Shown one piece after another: positions 26,477-34,010 of a stretch of 64,000 nt of DNA; position 1 is the first letter of the stretch; every line of letters starts with the position of its first letter. Source of the DNA: Terriglobales bacterium (GTDB taxonomy: Bacteria; Acidobacteriota; Terriglobia; Terriglobales; Acidobacteriaceae); assembly GCA_035487355.1 (NCBI GenBank), contig DATHMF010000068.1:22834-86833 (forward strand). The letters run 5' to 3'. The position numbers were made by a program, and so were the translations under genes. The notes beneath the pieces were generated by a model. It had not been told where the DNA came from, searched no databases, and saw nothing but the letters and a program-made list of their open reading frames with translations.

Positions 26477-27516
26477 CGTTTCACCCCTTGCACACGGCTA
26501 TTGGAGCGATTCAGGTTCATGGTCTCTCCGGCGCCGCGTCTTTCAATCTCAGTCGGAATCAGTTCGGCATCGTGACCGTGACTTTTGAGATGATTGGCGA
26601 CAAATTGCACCGTCTGTCGCACCGGAACTCTTGGATCCAGGATCAACAGCACCGATGGACCGGCGCCGCTGAGCGCGACTCCGAGAATGCCCTTCTTCCC
26701 CGAGAGCTCGCGCAGCTCAGGCAACAGAGGACACAAAGCGGCCCGATAGGGTTGATGGAGTTCGTCTTGCACAGCGTAGGTCAGCAGTTCGTCACGGCCT
26801 TGCGCGAAGGCGGCCGCAAGCAGCATCGCCGATTGAATGTTGGCCACCGCTTGAAAACGGGAAAAACCTGCCGGGAGCACGCGACGAGACTCTTCGGTAG
26901 AGAGAGCTTGACGCGGTACCACCAGCAGAAGCGGCCATGCTTTTTTGATATTGACCTTGCAGGCGTAGAGGCCGAGATCACGAACCGCAACCATAGGCGG
27001 GCCGCCGTTTTGAGTATGGCTGGGCGGCATTTTCTGCCATTGCGAGACAGCAAAGCCGCCGAGCCAGCAGGCGGCGACGTTATCGGCGTGCCCTTCGCGC
27101 CTGGCGGCTTCTTCCATAAGGCGCTTGGCGGACCAACCGAGATCGCCAAAATGTATGGCGAGAGCGATACCTGCAAGACGCGCTGCCGCCGATGAGCCAG
27201 TTCCCTTGCCGATGGGCATCTGGTTGTTCACGGTAACGGCGAGTGGAAACGGAGTCTTACCCTCGGAGGAAAGAATGTCTTTATAAGTCTCCAGAATCAG
27301 ATTGCGTTCGAGTCTTCCGCAAATTTCCCGGTCGCGTCCTGAAGCGACGATGGAAAATTCCGGCGCGACCGCGGCCTGAATCTTAAGGTGGAGCTTCAAG
27401 GCCAGAGCGGCAGAATCAAAGGCCGGCCCTAAATTGGCGGAAGTAGCGGGCAGCACCAGCTTCAGCGGAGCGGGATGTTTCTTCATACCTGAGGTTTTCA
27501 TGCTTGCGGTCTTCAT
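26473..27516 (-). CDS. thrB: Homoserine kinase (GHMP family)
   Basis: A 347-residue kinase that phosphorylates homoserine for threonine synthase. GHMP motifs: LVLPATSANLGPAFDSAALA at the N-terminus, the ATP loop PIGKGTGSSAAARLAG (usual GKGLGSSAA), and the C-terminal ALSGAGPSVLLIL. The N-terminal stretch of Met/Lys-rich residues and a C-terminal tail after residue 320 (RRGAGETMNLNRSNS) make it 30-40 residues longer than common ThrB. ATG 27516 overlaps the thrC stop by four bases and the TGA overlaps the hom start, so the three genes form a tightly coupled block. Confidence 0.95.
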   Translation of the reverse strand: MKTASMKTSGMKKHPAPLKLVLPATSANLGPAFDSAALALKLHLKIQAAVAPEFSIVASGRDREICGRLERNLILETYKDILSSEGKTPFPLAVTVNNQMPIGKGTGSSAAARLAGIALAIHFGDLGWSAKRLMEEAARREGHADNVAACWLGGFAVSQWQKMPPSHTQNGGPPMVAVRDLGLYACKVNIKKAWPLLLVVPRQALSTEESRRVLPAGFSRFQAVANIQSAMLLAAAFAQGRDELLTYAVQDELHQPYRAALCPLLPELRELSGKKGILGVALSGAGPSVLLILDPRVPVRQTVQFVANHLKSHGHDAELIPTEIERRGAGETMNLNRSNSRVQGVKR

Positions 27517-28871
27517 ACCAGGGCTCCGGTCCGTTCGTTGGTGAAGCGTTCCAGAACTTCGATTACCGATTTGGGATTGGCGTCTGCTTTAATTGGAGGA
27601 TTGCAAAACGACTTCATGGCTTCGGAGGCCTCAGGCAGCAACTGGCCGCTGTGAAAGCGGATGACATAATCGGCATCTTTGAGAACGTGCCCAGTAAGCA
27701 TCATGACCACGGTTTCGCTGGGCTTGATGAAACCCTGCTTGCACAGGTTATACAAACCCGCCAGGGTCACAGCCGACGCCGGTTCGCAGCCAATGCCCTC
27801 GGCGCCGAGCTGCGCCTTGGCAGCGGCGATTTCCTGCTCGCTGACATATTCGCAGGCTCCGCCGGTTGAGCGCAGCACATTTACGGCTTTTCTCCATGAA
27901 ACCGGACTGCCGATTCGAATGGCAGTCGCCAGGGTTTCAGCCTTGACGGAGACCAGGGATTCACCGTTGGTCTCTCGCATGGTGCGAACCAAAGCGCGCG
28001 AACCCTCGGCCTGAATCACGGAAACTTTGGGAAGGCTGGAGATGAATCCAAGCTCGTGCAGTTCCAGAAGGGCCTTCCCGATTGCGGAAGAGTTACCCAG
28101 ATTGCCGCCAGGAACAATCACGTGGTCAGGCACTGCCCAGCCTAGCTGTTCGAGCATTTCGATGGCCGCAGTTTTTTGTCCTTCAAGACGGTAAGGGTTG
28201 GCAGAGTTCACCAGATAAATAGAAGCCTGCTGCACGACTTCTCCCAAGATGCTCAGGCAGCCGTCAAAATCGGTGGGCAACTGGCAGACGACGGCGCCGT
28301 ATTCGAGCGTCTGTGAGAGCTTGCCGACGGAAATCTTGTCTTGGGGGACAAGCACCAGGCATTTCAATCCAGCCCGGGCAGCGTAGGCCGCCATTGAGGA
28401 AGAAGTGTTGCCGGTAGAAGCGCAAGCCACCCACTTGACGCCCAGCTCGCGCGCCTTCGAGATCACGGTCGTCATCCCTGTATCTTTGAAGGAGCCGGTA
28501 GGATTCATGCCCAGATGCTTCACGTAGAGCTGCTCAACTCCGCTCTGACGAGCGCTCTGCTGAAGACGATAGAGTGGCGTGTTTCCTTCGGCCAGAGTTA
28601 CAGCGTTGCGAAGATCGGAGAGGATGGGCAGCAGTTCGCGAAAACGCCACACGCCACTTTGGTCGAGCGGATCGAGCGTGCCACGGCGCTGCTGCCAAAG
28701 GTTCTTAAGCGCAACCGGATTGGGCTGCTTGCTGCCGCGTTTCTGCCATGCCGGATAGACCGCTTCCAGCAGTTCGCGGCACTTGGTGCAGCGGAAATCC
28801 GCGGTGGGAGAGGATTCGAGAGATCCACATCCCATGCAGCGCAGAAGGGCGATATCCGTTTTCTTGGCCAT
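27513..28871 (-). CDS. thrC: Threonine synthase with N-terminal zinc-ribbon-like module
   Basis: A 452-residue PLP enzyme converting O-phosphohomoserine to threonine. Residues 8-40 carry two CxxC-type pairs (LRCMGCGSLESSP and DFRCTKCRELL), a small zinc-ribbon-like lead typical of one class of ThrC. The PLP lysine is in NPTGSFKDTGMTTVIS; the phosphate-binding Gly loop is VPGGNLGNSSAIGKALLEL; ACASTGNTSSSMAAYAARAG is the usual substrate loop. The C-terminus ends near VIEVLERFTNERTGALV. The start codon lies after a gap of 250 bases from lysC that is full of REP-like hairpins, so lysC and thrC may not be translated at equal levels. Confidence 0.96.
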   Translation of the reverse strand: MAKKTDIALLRCMGCGSLESSPTADFRCTKCRELLEAVYPAWQKRGSKQPNPVALKNLWQQRRGTLDPLDQSGVWRFRELLPILSDLRNAVTLAEGNTPLYRLQQSARQSGVEQLYVKHLGMNPTGSFKDTGMTTVISKARELGVKWVACASTGNTSSSMAAYAARAGLKCLVLVPQDKISVGKLSQTLEYGAVVCQLPTDFDGCLSILGEVVQQASIYLVNSANPYRLEGQKTAAIEMLEQLGWAVPDHVIVPGGNLGNSSAIGKALLELHELGFISSLPKVSVIQAEGSRALVRTMRETNGESLVSVKAETLATAIRIGSPVSWRKAVNVLRSTGGACEYVSEQEIAAAKAQLGAEGIGCEPASAVTLAGLYNLCKQGFIKPSETVVMMLTGHVLKDADYVIRFHSGQLLPEASEAMKSFCNPPIKADANPKSVIEVLERFTNERTGALV

Positions 28872-28950
28872 TGATTATCTTTTTTCTTTCCTATGTCACG
28901 GCACGGTACCTCTTCATCCGTGCGCTCAACGTTCTTTTGCTTTGTATCAG

Positions 28951-29082
28951 GGCACGACTTTAGTCGTGCCGCAAAAGCTCAATATTAGTAATCTCCCAAT
29001 TGCGCCGCTTTGCGGCGCGCGGTGGGAGCCCCGGCCTTTAGGCCGGGGTAAAGGTCCTTGAAGTGTTGGGCTTTAGCCCCGG
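28951..29082. repeat. Cluster of REP-like hairpins inside the threonine operon
   Basis: Four short stem-loops follow one another between thrC and lysC: ggcacgact-tt-agtcgtgcc (28951-28970), gcgccgc-ttt-gcggcgc (29002-29018), ccccggcc-ttta-ggccgggg (29029-29048) and gggc-ttta-gccc (about 29068-29079). The ttt/ttta loops and the GC stems are REP-like. They could stabilise the lysC 3' end, partly terminate, or be simple insertions in the operon. Confidence 0.7.
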
Positions 29083-29121
29083 CGTTTTCGTAAATCGCGA
29101 AACTATCCTCTCGACACCCTC

Positions 29122-30525
29122 CTAATGAAAAAATTCCTGGTGAATCGCCTGAATCACATCGGGCGCGCTGGCGGCAGCAACCGCAAAGCAAATACTCAAT
29201 TCGCTGGCGCCCTGGGCAACCGCGGTCACACTCACCTTGCGTGCTCCTACAGCGCTAAAGATTCTGCCGATGACGCCGTAGCTGCCCTTCATAGCCTCAC
29301 CCAGCACGGTAATGACTGCCAGATCGCGTTCGACATCCACGGACTTAAGCACGCCGTGCCGCAGTTCGGTGCGAAACATTCTTTCAATGGAGGCGGTCAC
29401 CCGGTCGGTATCTTCTCCGCGCACCACCAACCCCAATGAGTTCTCTGCCGAAGACTGAGTGGAAAACAGAATATCAACATGGTCGTGGCCGAGGCGGAGA
29501 AACATCCTGCCTAAAATATCGGCGGCGACATAGATATCATTTTGGGCCACCAGGGTCACCAGGCTCGCCTTGGTAACTGAAGTCACAGCTTTGACGGGAA
29601 TGCCGTTGATGCTGGGAGCGCCGGTAACCTTGGTCCCCGCAATCTCGGGGCGAAAGGAATTCTTGATCCACACAGGAATCTTTTTATCCATCGTAGGACG
29701 AATGGCTTTGTGATGAATGACCTTGGCGCCATAGTAGGAAAGTTCGATGGCTTCGGTAAAACTAATCTCAGGGAGGACACGAGCATCAGGACAGATGCGT
29801 GGATCGGCGCTGAGCACGCCATCCACGTCGGTCCAAATCCAAACTTCATCGCTGTCGAGAACAGCGCCGAGGATGGTGGCCGAAGAATCCGATCCGCCAC
29901 GGCCCAGCGTGGTGGGCTGGCCCTGCTTGGTCGCGCCGCTGAAGCCGGTGACGACAGGAACACGTCCTTGTTCCAATAAGGGAAAAATTAAAGCGTGGGC
30001 CTTGGGGCGAGTTGCGTCGAGATCTGCCGAGGCGTCACCGAAGTGATCGTCCGTAACTAAAATTTCTGTGGAATCAACGTAGCGGCTGGGAGTACCGGAT
30101 TGCTCGAGAATGGCGGCAAATATCTGGGCAGATAGCTTCTCGCCCATAGGAAGAGCGACGTCCAGTAGCTGCGCCGTCAGGGAGCGGAGCTGCACCAAGG
30201 CAAAGCACAGATCATGCAGTTGCCGAATGATGGCCCCAACTTGCTCCCGCACCTTCGGAGCATTGGTTGGATTGAAAAGTGAGGCAATAACTTCTTCGTG
30301 GCGGGCTTCAATCTCCTGCAGGGCGCTGGAAACCGTGCTCTGCTCTCCCCTGCCAGCGGCCTTGACGCAGTTCAGGATGCGGTCCGTAATACCCGCGAGA
30401 GCTGAGACAACAACCACAATACGATCTCTGGCAGCGGCTTCCTGTACGATGTGGGCGGAACTCAGGATCCGCGCTGCGTTCCCCACTGAAGTACCGCCAA
30501 ATTTCATTACTAACGTCTTCTTCAT
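29122..30525 (-). CDS. lysC: Aspartate kinase
   Basis: A 467-residue monofunctional kinase that starts the aspartate pathway by making aspartyl-4-phosphate. The N-terminal amino-acid kinase fold begins TLVMKFGGTSVGNAARI and has the GFSGATKQGQPTTLGRGGSD nucleotide/substrate loop and WTDVDGVLSADPRI. The C-terminal third holds two ACT domains (VTLVAQNDIYVAADILGRMF; LAVITVLGEAMKGSYGVIGR), the site for end-product feedback. It is the first structural gene of the lysC-thrC-thrB-hom-asd operon; about 200 bases upstream on the same strand is a threonine attenuator, so expression should fall when charged tRNA-Thr is plentiful. The start matches the family's MKFGGTSV position. Confidence 0.97.
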   Translation of the reverse strand: MKKTLVMKFGGTSVGNAARILSSAHIVQEAAARDRIVVVVSALAGITDRILNCVKAAGRGEQSTVSSALQEIEARHEEVIASLFNPTNAPKVREQVGAIIRQLHDLCFALVQLRSLTAQLLDVALPMGEKLSAQIFAAILEQSGTPSRYVDSTEILVTDDHFGDASADLDATRPKAHALIFPLLEQGRVPVVTGFSGATKQGQPTTLGRGGSDSSATILGAVLDSDEVWIWTDVDGVLSADPRICPDARVLPEISFTEAIELSYYGAKVIHHKAIRPTMDKKIPVWIKNSFRPEIAGTKVTGAPSINGIPVKAVTSVTKASLVTLVAQNDIYVAADILGRMFLRLGHDHVDILFSTQSSAENSLGLVVRGEDTDRVTASIERMFRTELRHGVLKSVDVERDLAVITVLGEAMKGSYGVIGRIFSAVGARKVSVTAVAQGASELSICFAVAAASAPDVIQAIHQEFFH

Positions 30526-30726
30526 AACACTCCGTTGATCATTATCCTTGTAGGTACAGGAACTCTTGAGGTTGCGGAAAAAGCCGGCTTCTTGTCATTC
30601 CGACACGCAGTGGAGGAATCCCTATAGTGCCGAAATTCTTATGTTCTGTTCTCATGACCCTTAAGGCTGCCTTTGTCCAATCTCAAACTGATCTAATCTT
30701 CCCTGCACCTTTTTCACGACAAAATT

Positions 30727-30764
30727 AAAAGCCCACCGTCAGTTGCTTCTGGCGGTGGGCTTTT
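30727..30764 (-). terminator. Attenuator terminator hairpin upstream of lysC
   Basis: In the minus-strand RNA a 12-bp perfect stem (aaaagcccaccg / cggtgggctttt) closes a 14-base loop (ccagaagcaactga) and is followed by aattttg, giving a u-rich tail broken by two a. The 5' arm and loop contain the segment GCCAGAAGC that can instead pair with the end of the leader peptide coding sequence. On the plus strand the same hairpin is followed by tttttt, but no plus-strand gene precedes it. Confidence 0.85.
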
Positions 30765-30875
30765 TTGGAATCTTTTAGATTATTGCTTATTTACCCTTTC
30801 GCCAGAAGCACATGGATGTGCCTGTACCTGTGGATGTTGTTGTTGTCATCCGCTTCGAGGTAACCGGCTTCTGGC
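30727..30875 (-). promoter_or_regulatory. Threonine-sensing transcription attenuator
   Basis: Reading the minus strand: segment 1 GCCAGAAGC (30875-30867), the Thr-codon run (30846-30817), segment 2 GCTTCTGGC (30809-30801), the leader stop (30789-30787), segment 3 GCCAGAAGC (30753-30745) inside the 5' half of the terminator, then segment 4. Segment 2 is exactly complementary to both 1 and 3 (9 bp; 10 bp for 2:3). If a ribosome stalls on Thr codons, 1:2 is blocked and 2:3 forms, so the terminator cannot fold and lysC is transcribed. If it runs to the stop codon it covers segment 2 and the terminator folds. This is the classical scheme known for thr/trp/his operons of Gammaproteobacteria; its use here is inferred from the sequence. 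Confidence 0.85.
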
Positions 30876-30888
30876 TCACGGAAAGCAT
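30787..30888 (-). CDS. Threonine-rich leader peptide
   Basis: A short open frame of 33 codons from ATG 30888, or 20 codons from the internal ATG 30849. The shorter form reads MTTTTSTGTGTSMCFWRKGK: seven Thr among 20 residues, all encoded by ACA. The last codons (Cys-Phe-Trp-Arg) overlap pairing segment 2, and the stop lies 12 bases beyond it, as needed for a ribosome to mask that segment. Neither start has a strong ribosome site; gaag lies upstream of 30849, and 30888 would be nearly leaderless if the promoter at 30898-30926 is used. An in-frame stop lies just upstream of 30888. Comparable in logic to E. coli thrL but not similar in sequence. Confidence 0.8.
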   Translation of the reverse strand: MLSVSQKPVTSKRMTTTTSTGTGTSMCFWRKGK

Positions 30889-30897
30889 GAAAGAAAT

Positions 30898-30926
30898 ACT
30901 GTATTAGGAAACTAGTTTCGTGTCAA
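30898..30926 (-). promoter_or_regulatory. Sigma70-type promoter of the threonine operon
   Basis: On the minus strand, TTGACA (30926-30921), a 17-base spacer and TACAGT (30903-30898). The -35 is a perfect consensus, the -10 matches four of six. Transcription would start near 30891, just before the leader peptide ATG 30888 and 42 bases before ATG 30849. Confidence 0.6.
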
Positions 30927-31003
30927 CCTCGTAGTTTTGGCCAGGCCGATACGGCAGTGGGCTGAATCGGTTGGCTGTGAAAGGCGAAAGAGATAACTGT
31001 TGG

Positions 31004-31170
31004 TCCCATTCTGGTATCAAACTCTTCACTCCTGAGAAAATCCCGCCTATCATTGTCCCTGGAAGTCTGCCCCGGCGAGCCGGGGTGTATCCAGCATCCC
31101 AAGGGATGCGGGGCCAAGGGTTAGCACAAGCCCCATAGGTTCTTTGAAAACTCGCACCAGATGCGGACCT
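31004..31170. repeat. Dispersed intergenic element, copy 2
   Basis: Second copy of the element at 4425-4575: cattctggtatcaaac, cactcctgag, ctatcattgtccctggaagt, an inserted hairpin gccccggcgagccggggt, gtatccagcatccc, ggatgcggggcc and taggttctttgaaaactcg in the same order. It lies upstream of the threonine operon promoter, outside any gene. Confidence 0.6.
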
Positions 31171-31570
31171 GACCGCTGCTCACCCACCAGGTGCCAGCCC
31201 GGTCCTTCGCCACACGCCCCTGTTTTACGGATGTAAGTTTACGCATATATGACTATTCGACCCTAGTGCACAAGCTACTTGACTGGTGTATTGAGGCTAC
31301 TTAGCCTCTTGCATAACCAATTGAGAACAAAGGCCGAGAGCCTCAAGACGCCTACTGAACAAGGGTGGGGGGGTAGTCCACCGAGGTTGCAAGAGGCAAG
31401 ATATAACGGAAGAGTAAATAGCAGATTACTCAAACGCGCCCGGGAGTACCCCAACCTATGTCATGTATGATGAGTCTGTTTTTGGCTAAAGGCTAAGAGC
31501 TTTCTCACGACCCAAGCCAGCAAGGGTACCCCCCCAGCTTTGGCTGAGTGCTGAATGCTGAGTGCTTGCT
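31171..31570. other. Gap without recognised features
   Basis: Short open frames only; one of 63 codons (31279-31470) has no ribosome site and low-complexity content. A fragment gctgagtgctgaatgctgagtgct before the next stop is a short tandem-like sequence also seen near 50515 and 51350. Confidence 0.4.
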
Positions 31571-32911
31571 CTACTTCGCCTCGACGTTGAACTTCGTCGG
31601 GCCATCTTCAAAGATCACGATCTGCTGCTCGCGGGTCACACCGTTGTAGCTGCTGGCAATTGTGTGCGGCCCAATCGAAAGCGTGGTTTTCAGCTTGCGC
31701 TCGGGTAATTCCTTGCCATCCACCAGCAAGGCGGCCTTGTCGGGTTTGGCTTCGAGTTCTACGTTGACCATTCTTGCCTTTTCTTCTTCCGTCAGTTTGC
31801 CGCTTGCAATGCGGTCAATATCAGAGCGATGTGTGGGATACCAGGCTTGAAAGTCCTGATAACGCTTCACAGCTTCATCAACCGGTGGGACCACTCCGGC
31901 AGCAGGAGGATCAAACGAAGAACCCCAGCGTCCCCATCTGCTTCCCCGGTCATACCCATTCACTGCATTCGCGCGCGACTTCAGCGAGTAACGGTCGGAG
32001 CACAACATCGAAGAGATGTACTCGACTCTCACCTTCTCCTTGGGGCCTTTGGGCACGGAATTCGATTCGGGTACCAGCGACATCCAGTGCAGAGCGTCCG
32101 CCAGCGAAGGGCTCTGCGTCTTCCAGGAGAGCCAATTGCCCAGCGCGTCAGCATCTACCTGCTGCTGGCGTTCATCGGCCGCGAGCGGCGTGTAGGACGG
32201 ACCAGAGCTGAAAATCCGGCTGAACCATGATGGCTTCTTGCCCAGGGCTAGGTTTTTCTCGTAGTCGTAGAGCTGGCGTTTCTGGTCCTTCATGTAGCTG
32301 TCGCATGCCTCGGCCAGCGGGAACGCATCAGCGTGTCCGAGCAGGTTGTGAGCGCTTTCCAGCGCAGTAATGGCAATCAGTCCGTCCGGGCCGGGATTCG
32401 CATGCGGATCGCTCTTCTCAACCTGCGCCAGGTAATCCGTAGCCTGCTGCTGAGTCAGTCCGAGGTTTTCGAGCGCGAGCTGAGGTTGCGTGAACCAATC
32501 CACCAGCCCCGAAGTCAATACAACGTTGCGGCCGGTGGCAAAGGCGTCTGGAAGCTTGTCGCGCACGATAACGATCTGTTCATTCTGCTCGTTTTCAAAA
32601 CCTCCCGAAAACGCGCCAAAGCGCCGCGCGTAGGAACCAAGCCACTCCTGATACTTCCAGTAGTCGTGATCATAAGGACCTACCGCACTCCTGCTGCCCA
32701 GCACATCAGCCTCGACGGCATTGAGGGCGCCAAACATCTCTTGCGGAGGACCAACCAGGGCGCTGCATGCCTTCTCCCCCGGCAAGCGGCTCTTGATCGC
32801 ACTTACGATTTGTTGCTGCCAACCGCACTGAGAATACGCCGGTAAAGAGCAAAGCAGTGCCAGGGTCAGAACCAGGGCAATGCGGATGATCACCGAGACT
32901 TTTGTTTTCAT
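31571..32911 (-). CDS. Secreted M48-like protein with a broken zinc motif and a C-terminal PEGA-like domain
   Basis: A 446-residue protein with a signal peptide (IIRIALVLTLALLCSLPAYS). Residues 110-140 (IVIVRDKLPDAFATGRNVVL-TSGLVDWF) resemble the strand-turn region that precedes the HExxH helix in M48 peptidases. The helix itself reads LESAHNLLGHADAFPLAEAC: ES-A-H replaces H-E-x-x-H, so a complete zinc site is missing. After a variable middle with KKPSWFSRIFSSG, the last 65 residues (VELEAKPDKAALLVDGKELP, then TLSIGPHTIASSYNG) look like a PEGA-type beta domain. It may be a non-catalytic exported protein or use an unusual site. It stands alone on the minus strand between the attenuator region and a small hypothetical gene. 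Confidence 0.7.
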   Translation of the reverse strand: MKTKVSVIIRIALVLTLALLCSLPAYSQCGWQQQIVSAIKSRLPGEKACSALVGPPQEMFGALNAVEADVLGSRSAVGPYDHDYWKYQEWLGSYARRFGAFSGGFENEQNEQIVIVRDKLPDAFATGRNVVLTSGLVDWFTQPQLALENLGLTQQQATDYLAQVEKSDPHANPGPDGLIAITALESAHNLLGHADAFPLAEACDSYMKDQKRQLYDYEKNLALGKKPSWFSRIFSSGPSYTPLAADERQQQVDADALGNWLSWKTQSPSLADALHWMSLVPESNSVPKGPKEKVRVEYISSMLCSDRYSLKSRANAVNGYDRGSRWGRWGSSFDPPAAGVVPPVDEAVKRYQDFQAWYPTHRSDIDRIASGKLTEEEKARMVNVELEAKPDKAALLVDGKELPERKLKTTLSIGPHTIASSYNGVTREQQIVIFEDGPTKFNVEAK

Positions 32912-33028
32912 ATGGGATTTATGAGGCTAGGTTAGCCTGAAGCGGAGAGCGGTGCAAGAAAGTTCTTAGTACCTGGGAAAATAGGCTCCCGCGATGGCCG
33001 CGTTTTTTGCGATAGACTTGTTTGTTCC

Positions 33029-33478
33029 ATGAAAGCTCCTTTCACCATCAGTCCGGAAACCGGCCGAGTCCGCTTTCCCGATCTGTCGCTTGAACTTGCT
33101 CCCCTGATGCCGGAAGCAGAATTCATAGCTACCACTTCTTCCTTGAATCGGGACAATCTAGGCGCCAATAAGGGCTGGCAGCGCTATTCGATACGCGAAT
33201 TGATCTCCGACGACCGGCGGCTTGGCCTCTTTCTTATTTTCTTGCATGACAGTCTCAAAATGCTCAGCTTTGCCTATGCCCAAAAGGATGAAACCTGGGA
33301 CACCTGGTCAGAAGAGGGCGAACGACAGCGGGAAGCAGAATACCAGCAAGAGCTGGCCTCGCAGCTTGGCGGAAAGAACACCTTCCCCTGGGGAAAAGTC
33401 GGCGCAAAACTCGACAGCAAGAGCGGCGGGACGGATATTTGGATAGAGTTTTCCGACGAACCATTGCAATCAAAATAG
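33029..33478 (+). CDS. Conserved-looking hypothetical protein
   Basis: A 149-residue acidic soluble protein without signal peptide or membrane segment. It opens with MKAPFTISPETGRVRFPDLS, has a Trp-Tyr element (GWQRYSIRELISDDRRLGLF), then LHDSLKMLSFAYAQKDETWD and a charged helix, and ends in IWIEFSDEPLQSK. The pattern of alternating strands and one helix is like small regulatory or immunity-type proteins, but no family was recognised. Codon use is like its neighbours. It is convergent with the FTR-like gene; only eight bases separate the two stops. No toxin gene is adjacent. Confidence 0.6.
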   Translation: MKAPFTISPETGRVRFPDLSLELAPLMPEAEFIATTSSLNRDNLGANKGWQRYSIRELISDDRRLGLFLIFLHDSLKMLSFAYAQKDETWDTWSEEGERQREAEYQQELASQLGGKNTFPWGKVGAKLDSKSGGTDIWIEFSDEPLQSK

Positions 33479-33486
33479 AAAATTCA

Positions 33487-33933
33487 TCACGACGGCCGCT
33501 GTTTGCGGTCGGCTTCGCGTTCTTCTGCATTGTGCCGGAGAGCCCGGCCTTTTTCTGGAGTTGGGTCTTTCACTGTTCCGTAGGTCTTCCGCCCCTCATG
33601 ATCTTCGGGCAGATATTCAGTGATAGGAAGTCCCTGTTGGTTTACGAACAACAGGCAATGACAGTATTTGTAGACCTGCATATCGTCACAGGCGCAGATC
33701 CATGTGCGATGCTTTACTTCCTCTTGCTTGTTCGGGTAAAAGCGACAAGGACAAAGAGGTTTGCCCAGGGTCACAAGGTGATTTGCCAGCCCCTGCACAA
33801 CTGATTCGGTCACTTCGTTATCTGGGTGTGTATAGGTGCCTGACTTTTCGCAGTATTTCTCGACGAATTTGCGTATCTTCTGTACGGCTTCGTCGTTACT
33901 ATCAGCGCCCATAACATTCTCAGTCGGCGGCAT
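33487..33933 (-). CDS. Ferredoxin:thioredoxin reductase catalytic-subunit-like protein
   Basis: A 148-residue protein with all seven expected Cys. The spacing C61-P-C63-x16-C80-A-C82-x8-C91-H-C93 is identical to that of plant and cyanobacterial FTR-beta (CPC-x16-CPC-x8-CHC), in which four Cys hold a 4Fe-4S cluster and two form the redox disulfide; the only change is Ala for Pro in the second pair. RFYP and YKYCHCLLF match the fold. It would reduce a thioredoxin-like partner with electrons from ferredoxin. There is no variable (alpha) subunit or ferredoxin gene nearby, which is common for non-photosynthetic FTR-like proteins. The C-terminal 45 residues after GLPITEYLPEDHEG are charged and poorly conserved-looking. 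ATG codons at 33933 or 33912 are both possible. Confidence 0.88.
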   Translation of the reverse strand: MPPTENVMGADSNDEAVQKIRKFVEKYCEKSGTYTHPDNEVTESVVQGLANHLVTLGKPLCPCRFYPNKQEEVKHRTWICACDDMQVYKYCHCLLFVNQQGLPITEYLPEDHEGRKTYGTVKDPTPEKGRALRHNAEEREADRKQRPS

Positions 33934-34010
33934 GCCGATTCCATTGCAGAAGAATTATGACGTACTCTTCCAGAAAAGATCAGCACACAGAAATTTTTTG
34001 TAGAGAAAAA

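Noticed and set aside
30727..30888. A riboswitch (lysine or other aptamer) in front of lysC
   Set aside because: The Thr codon run and the three exchangeable pairing segments explain the leader as a ribosome-mediated attenuator; no lysine-riboswitch core was seen.
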